Assembly: GCA_913773715.1 (NCBI GenBank)
Contig: CAJYHD010000791.1
Span: 1-10,806 of the forward strand
Reading direction: 5' to 3'
From: an uncultured Sphingobium sp.
Lineage (GTDB): Bacteria; Pseudomonadota; Alphaproteobacteria; Sphingomonadales; Sphingomonadaceae
Length of the DNA: 10,806 bases
This document shows positions 7,247 through 10,806 of this stretch, one piece after another. Position numbers and translations under genes: made by a program. The notes beneath the pieces were generated by a model. It did not search any database. It was not told the origin of the DNA and worked only from the letters and a program-made list of their open reading frames with translations. Within the stretch, counting starts at the first letter, position 1. Each line of letters begins with the position of its first letter.

Positions 7247-8503
7247 ATGCAGACGAGAAATCAGCCGATCGCGCGCGACGCCATGGCCTATGTTCTGGCC
7301 GGTGGTCGCGGCAGCCGCCTTGCCGAACTGACGGACCGGCGTGCCAAGCCCGCCGTCCACTTCGGCGGCAAGGCGCGGATCATCGACTTCGCGCTGTCCA
7401 ACGCGCTCAACAGCGGTATTCGCCGCATCGGTGTCGCGACACAATACAAGGCGCACTCACTGATCCGCCACCTCCAGCGCGGCTGGAACTTCCTGCGGCC
7501 TGAACGAAACGAGAGCTTCGACATCCTGCCCGCCAGCCAGCGCGTATCGGAAAGCCAGTGGTACGAGGGAACGGCTGACGCCGTGTTCCAGAATATCGAT
7601 ATAATCGAGGATTATGCGCCCGAATATATGGTCATCCTCGCGGGCGATCATGTGTACAAGATGGACTATGAACTCATGCTCCAGCAGCATGTGGACAGTG
7701 GCGCGGACGTCACGGTCGGCTGTCTGGAGGTCCCGCGCATGGAAGCGGTCGGCTTCGGCGTGATGCATGTCGATGAGCATGACGTCATCACCGCCTTCGT
7801 CGAAAAGCCCAAGGACCCGCCGCCCATTCCTGGCCAGCCTGACCAGGCACTGGCGTCTATGGGCATCTACGTCTTCCAGACCAAATTCCTGATCGAGCAG
7901 CTTCGCCGCGACGCCGACGACCCGACCAGCAAGCGCGACTTCGGCGGCGACATCATCCCCTATATCGTCAAGCATGGCAAAGCCGTCGCCCATCGCTTCT
8001 CGCAAAGCTGCGTTCGGGCCGAGAGCGAGAAGGAACCCTATTGGCGCGACGTCGGTACGATCGACGCCTATTGGCAGGCAAGCATCGACCTGACCGACGT
8101 CGTGCCTTCGCTCGACCTCTATGATCGCAGCTGGCCGCTCTGGACCTATTCCGAAGTCACGCCGCCCGCCAAGTTCGTGCACAACGAAGATGGCCGCCGC
8201 GGATCAGCGACCTCCTCGCTCGTCGCGGGCGGCTGCATCGTCTCCGGTTCCTCGCTCCACCGCAGCCTGCTCTTCTCGGGCGTGCGGACGCACAGCTTCT
8301 CGTCCGTCACCGAAAGCGTCATCATGCCCAATTGCGAGATCGGGCGCGGGGCGCGGCTGCATCGCTGCGTGGTCGACAGCGGCATCATCATTCCAACCGA
8401 CCTCATCATCGGCGAAGATCCCGTACTGGACGCGCAGCGGTTCCGCGTCACCGACAACGGCATCTGCCTCGTCACGCAGCCGATGATCGACCGGCTCGGC
8501 TGA
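7247..8503 (+). CDS. glgC: Glucose-1-phosphate adenylyltransferase (ADP-glucose pyrophosphorylase)
   Basis: GlgC makes ADP-glucose and pyrophosphate from ATP and glucose-1-phosphate, the committed and usually allosterically controlled step of bacterial glycogen synthesis. The 418-residue protein has the nucleotidyltransferase core with GGRGSR at 19-24, RRAKPAV at 31-37 and [20 protein letters not shown] from 40. It also has WYEGTADAV at 105-113, LAGDH at 131-135 (D134 a likely metal ligand), VEKP at 185-188 and EPYWRDVGT at 263-271. A C-terminal left-handed beta-helix follows ([10 protein letters not shown] onward). The sequence resembles the Agrobacterium enzyme as I remember it more than the E. 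coli one. That class responds to fructose-6-phosphate and pyruvate, so similar regulation is plausible but inferred. I start at 7247 because of the AAGGAG upstream; ATGs at 7202 and 7226 would add 15 or 7 unconserved residues. The gap to glgB is 41 bp and to glgA 14 bp, so the three genes are surely cotranscribed. Confidence 0.97.
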   Translation: MQTRNQPIARDAMAYVLAGGRGSRLAELTDRRAKPAVHFGGKARIIDFALSNALNSGIRRIGVATQYKAHSLIRHLQRGWNFLRPERNESFDILPASQRVSESQWYEGTADAVFQNIDIIEDYAPEYMVILAGDHVYKMDYELMLQQHVDSGADVTVGCLEVPRMEAVGFGVMHVDEHDVITAFVEKPKDPPPIPGQPDQALASMGIYVFQTKFLIEQLRRDADDPTSKRDFGGDIIPYIVKHGKAVAHRFSQSCVRAESEKEPYWRDVGTIDAYWQASIDLTDVVPSLDLYDRSWPLWTYSEVTPPAKFVHNEDGRRGSATSSLVAGGCIVSGSSLHRSLLFSGVRTHSFSSVTESVIMPNCEIGRGARLHRCVVDSGIIIPTDLIIGEDPVLDAQRFRVTDNGICLVTQPMIDRLG

Positions 8504-8517
8504 TCGGGGGCGGGGGG

Positions 8518-9960
8518 ATGAAGCTTCTATCAGTCGCCTCGGAAATCTATCCGCTCGTCAAGACGGGCGGGCTGGCGGACGTGGCTGGCGCCTTGCCGCT
8601 CGCGCTGACAGGACAGGGAGTGGCGACCCGAACACTTGTGCCGGGCTATCTCGCGATCATGGAGCGCATCGGCAAGGTGCGGGCGATCCGCCGCTATGAC
8701 GCGCTGATGGGCGTGCCGGCGGCCTTGCGCGCCGCACGGGTCGACGGGCTTGACCTCATCGTGCTGGATGCGCCTGAACTGTTCTCGCGGGCAGGTGGTC
8801 CTTATGGCGATGCGAATGGGCGAGAATGGGACGATAATTGGCGCCGGTTCGCCTCTTTGTCCCGCGCAGGTGCCGACATAGCCGAGGGCGCGATCAAGGG
8901 TTGGCAGCCTGACGTGGTGCATGTCCACGACTGGCAGGCCGCGTTGACCGCCGCCTATATGCGCTATGGACCGGCCCATGCGGTTCCGAGCGTCGTTACC
9001 ATCCACAACATCGCCTTTCAGGGGCGCTATGGTCCGGACATCTTCCCCCGTCTTGGCCTGCCGCCCGAGGCATGGAGCGTGGACGGCGTCGAATATTATG
9101 GCGGGGTTGGCTATCTGAAGGCTGGACTGGTCTCCGCCGACGCGATCACGACCGTCAGCCCCACCTACGCTCAGGAAATCCGATCGCCCGCAGACGGCAT
9201 GGGTCTGGAAGGGCTGATCAACGGGCGTGCGGACCGGCTGCACGGCATATTGAACGGCGTCGATACCGACATCTGGAATCCAGCCAAGGACAAGCTGATT
9301 GCGCGGCCTTTCTCGATCCGCTCGCTTTCGGCGCGAGAGGCGAACCGGCGGCGGCTGGAAGAGCATTTTTCGCTCGATACGGACGATGCGCCGATCTTCA
9401 TCATCGTCAGCCGCCTGACCTTGCAAAAGGGCATGGACCTGATGATCGGAGCGATCGATCATCTCGTCGGCTTGGGGGCGAAGCTGGCAGTCTTAGGTTC
9501 CGGTGACCGCCCGTTTGAAGACGCTTTCCGCAGTGCTGCCACGCGGCATCCGGGCAGGGTCGGCGTCCAGATCGGCTATGACGAACCGCTCTCGCACTTG
9601 ATGCAGGCCGGCGGCGACGCGATCCTCATCCCTTCGCGCTTCGAACCATGTGGGCTTACCCAGCTTTACGGGCTTCGTTACGGGTGCGTTCCCATTGTCG
9701 CCCGGGTCGGTGGCTTGGCGGACACCGTGATCGACGCCAACGAAGCGGCATTGTCGGCCAGCGTAGCGACCGGTGTCGTCTTTGCGCCATCGGATGCTCA
9801 GGCTCTCCGAAACGCGATCGCGCGTGTCGTCGATATCCATGGGCGATCGGAAACCTGGCAGGCGATGCAGCAGGCGGGGATGCGATCGGACGTATCCTGG
9901 GCGAATAGCGCCGCTCGCTATGCTGCACTGTATCGCAGCCTGACGGCAACGGCTGCATGA
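8518..9960 (+). CDS. glgA: Glycogen synthase (ADP-glucose type)
   Basis: GlgA transfers glucose from ADP-glucose to the non-reducing end of an alpha-1,4 glucan. It is a GT5 glycosyltransferase of 480 residues, near the 477 of E. coli GlgA. The N-terminal Rossmann domain carries the ADP-glucose motif K15-T-G-G-L-A-D-V, and [11 protein letters not shown] has H137-D-W139. The C-terminal domain has [11 protein letters not shown] with R299 and K304, which bind the nucleotide phosphates in the family. It also has [17 protein letters not shown] at 373-389 with the key Glu E376, and the second GGLADT loop. The start is the ATG at 8518: it opens with the invariant [26 protein letters not shown] N-terminus. 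A G-rich stretch (8506-8517, GGGGG 7 nt before the ATG) serves as ribosome site. The frame runs further upstream within glgC, but that part has the wrong composition for GlgA. The stop TGA overlaps the glgX ATG as ATGA, suggesting translational coupling. Confidence 0.97.
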   Translation: MKLLSVASEIYPLVKTGGLADVAGALPLALTGQGVATRTLVPGYLAIMERIGKVRAIRRYDALMGVPAALRAARVDGLDLIVLDAPELFSRAGGPYGDANGREWDDNWRRFASLSRAGADIAEGAIKGWQPDVVHVHDWQAALTAAYMRYGPAHAVPSVVTIHNIAFQGRYGPDIFPRLGLPPEAWSVDGVEYYGGVGYLKAGLVSADAITTVSPTYAQEIRSPADGMGLEGLINGRADRLHGILNGVDTDIWNPAKDKLIARPFSIRSLSAREANRRRLEEHFSLDTDDAPIFIIVSRLTLQKGMDLMIGAIDHLVGLGAKLAVLGSGDRPFEDAFRSAATRHPGRVGVQIGYDEPLSHLMQAGGDAILIPSRFEPCGLTQLYGLRYGCVPIVARVGGLADTVIDANEAALSASVATGVVFAPSDAQALRNAIARVVDIHGRSETWQAMQQAGMRSDVSWANSAARYAALYRSLTATAA

Positions 9961-10806
9961 GCGCAGCGCCCGGACCGCCCGTCTTTACCAAGGGCGGCGT
10001 TCGCTTCTCGGTCTGGTCGCCGGATGCAGACCAGCTCTGGCTCTGCCTGTTCGACGACGCTGGGCAAGAGCGCCGAATGCCGATGCTGCGCGACGGAGAC
10101 GGTGTCTGGCACGTGGAGGCACCAGACGTCATAGCGGGAACGGCCTATGGCTACCGCGCCGACGGCCGCTACGATCCACCGTCCGGGCTATGGTTCGATC
10201 CCGCCAAGTTGCTGCTCGATCCCTATGCCACCGCGATCGACAAAGCCTTCAGCTACGATCCACGCCTCGCCGCCGCACGATCCGAAGAGATCGACAGCGC
10301 GCCGCTCATCGCCAAAGGTCTGGTGACGTCGGAGCTGCCAAGCCTACCGCTGCAACCGCCGCTGTTTCAGCCCGGCGGCCTCATCTACGAACTGCATGTG
10401 CGCGGCTTCACGATGCAGCATCCCGAGGTACCAGAAGCGCAACGCGGAACGATCGCCGCACTCGCCCATCCCGCCATCATCGGTCATCTGAAGCGCCTTA
10501 ATGTCTCGGCGATCGAGTTGATGCCGATCAATGCCTGGATCGACGAGCGGCATCTCGGCCCGCTCGGCCTGACGAACTATTGGGGCTATAATCCCGTCAA
10601 CTGGTTCGCGCTCGATCCCCGGCTCGCGCCCGGCGGCATGGCGGAGTTGCGCGATACGGTAGGGGCGCTTCGGCAAGCGGGCATCGGCGTCATCCTCGAC
10701 ATGGTGTTCATTCATGACGGTGAAAGTGACAGCCAAGGTCCCACCCTGTCGCTGCGCGGCCTCAACGCTCGCGACTATTTCCGCCATGCGCCGGACGGAA
10801 TGCTGA
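9957..10806 (+). CDS. glgX: Glycogen debranching enzyme (isoamylase type), C-terminus beyond the window
   Basis: GlgX hydrolyses the alpha-1,6 links of the short outer branches that phosphorylase cannot pass. Only the first 283 codons are present; the family is about 650-700 residues. Visible parts are an N-terminal CBM48 domain (about 10-95, with [20 protein letters not shown] and [11 protein letters not shown]), the linker [16 protein letters not shown], and the first third of the GH13 barrel. The barrel portion includes [28 protein letters not shown] and [15 protein letters not shown]; this last stretch is characteristic of GlgX rather than GlgB. In conserved region I the usual DVVFNH reads DMVFIH, so residue 252 is Ile where Asn is normally found, although His 253 is kept. 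The catalytic Asp and Glu lie past the window edge and cannot be checked. The ATG at 9957 overlaps the glgA stop by 4 bp. The CBM48 domain begins shortly after it, so the start is well supported despite no clear ribosome site, as expected for a coupled gene. Confidence 0.93.
   Translation, partial: MSAAPGPPVFTKGGVRFSVWSPDADQLWLCLFDDAGQERRMPMLRDGDGVWHVEAPDVIAGTAYGYRADGRYDPPSGLWFDPAKLLLDPYATAIDKAFSYDPRLAAARSEEIDSAPLIAKGLVTSELPSLPLQPPLFQPGGLIYELHVRGFTMQHPEVPEAQRGTIAALAHPAIIGHLKRLNVSAIELMPINAWIDERHLGPLGLTNYWGYNPVNWFALDPRLAPGGMAELRDTVGALRQAGIGVILDMVFIHDGESDSQGPTLSLRGLNARDYFRHAPDGML

Noticed and set aside
8332..8517. Upstream extension of the glgA reading frame into glgC
   Set aside because: The translation is Arg/His-rich shadow sequence of glgC, and the invariant GlgA N-terminus begins exactly at the ATG at 8518.

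Overview
The window is GC-rich, densely coded chromosomal DNA from an alphaproteobacterium, most likely a sphingomonad (Sphingomonas, Sphingobium, Novosphingobium or a relative). The GlgC and GlgB sequences are of alphaproteobacterial type, the genes are tightly packed, and a short FecI-like sigma factor sits next to a FecR-like anti-sigma protein, a pairing very common in that group. The genus is an inference from remembered family sequences, since no search could be run.

Left part (1-1145, minus strand): an ECF sigma factor of the FecI type is followed, 58 bp further along its transcript, by a FecR-like inner-membrane anti-sigma protein that runs off the left edge. Such pairs usually control a TonB-dependent receptor gene, which would lie outside the window. 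A 109-bp divergent gap (1146-1254) separates the sigma gene from a plus-strand gene for a cytoplasmic serine hydrolase of the beta-lactamase/family VIII esterase fold (1255-2457).

Main part (2555-10806, plus strand): a five-gene glycogen operon in the order glgP, glgB, glgC, glgA, glgX. All five genes are tightly spaced: gaps of 25, 41 and 14 bp, then a 4-bp ATGA overlap. GlgC makes ADP-glucose from glucose-1-phosphate and ATP, GlgA extends alpha-1,4 chains, and GlgB adds alpha-1,6 branches. GlgP releases glucose-1-phosphate from chain ends, and GlgX removes the short branches GlgP leaves behind. The operon therefore encodes both synthesis and breakdown of the polymer. glgX is cut by the right edge after 283 codons.

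There are no RNA genes, insertion sequences, CRISPR arrays or phage genes, and no gene-free stretch longer than about 110 bp. I did not find a previously undescribed system. The points most worth a second look are an Asn-to-Ile change in conserved region I of GlgX, a perfect 7-bp inverted repeat just upstream of glgP, and a twin-arginine pair immediately before the single membrane segment of the FecR-like protein.
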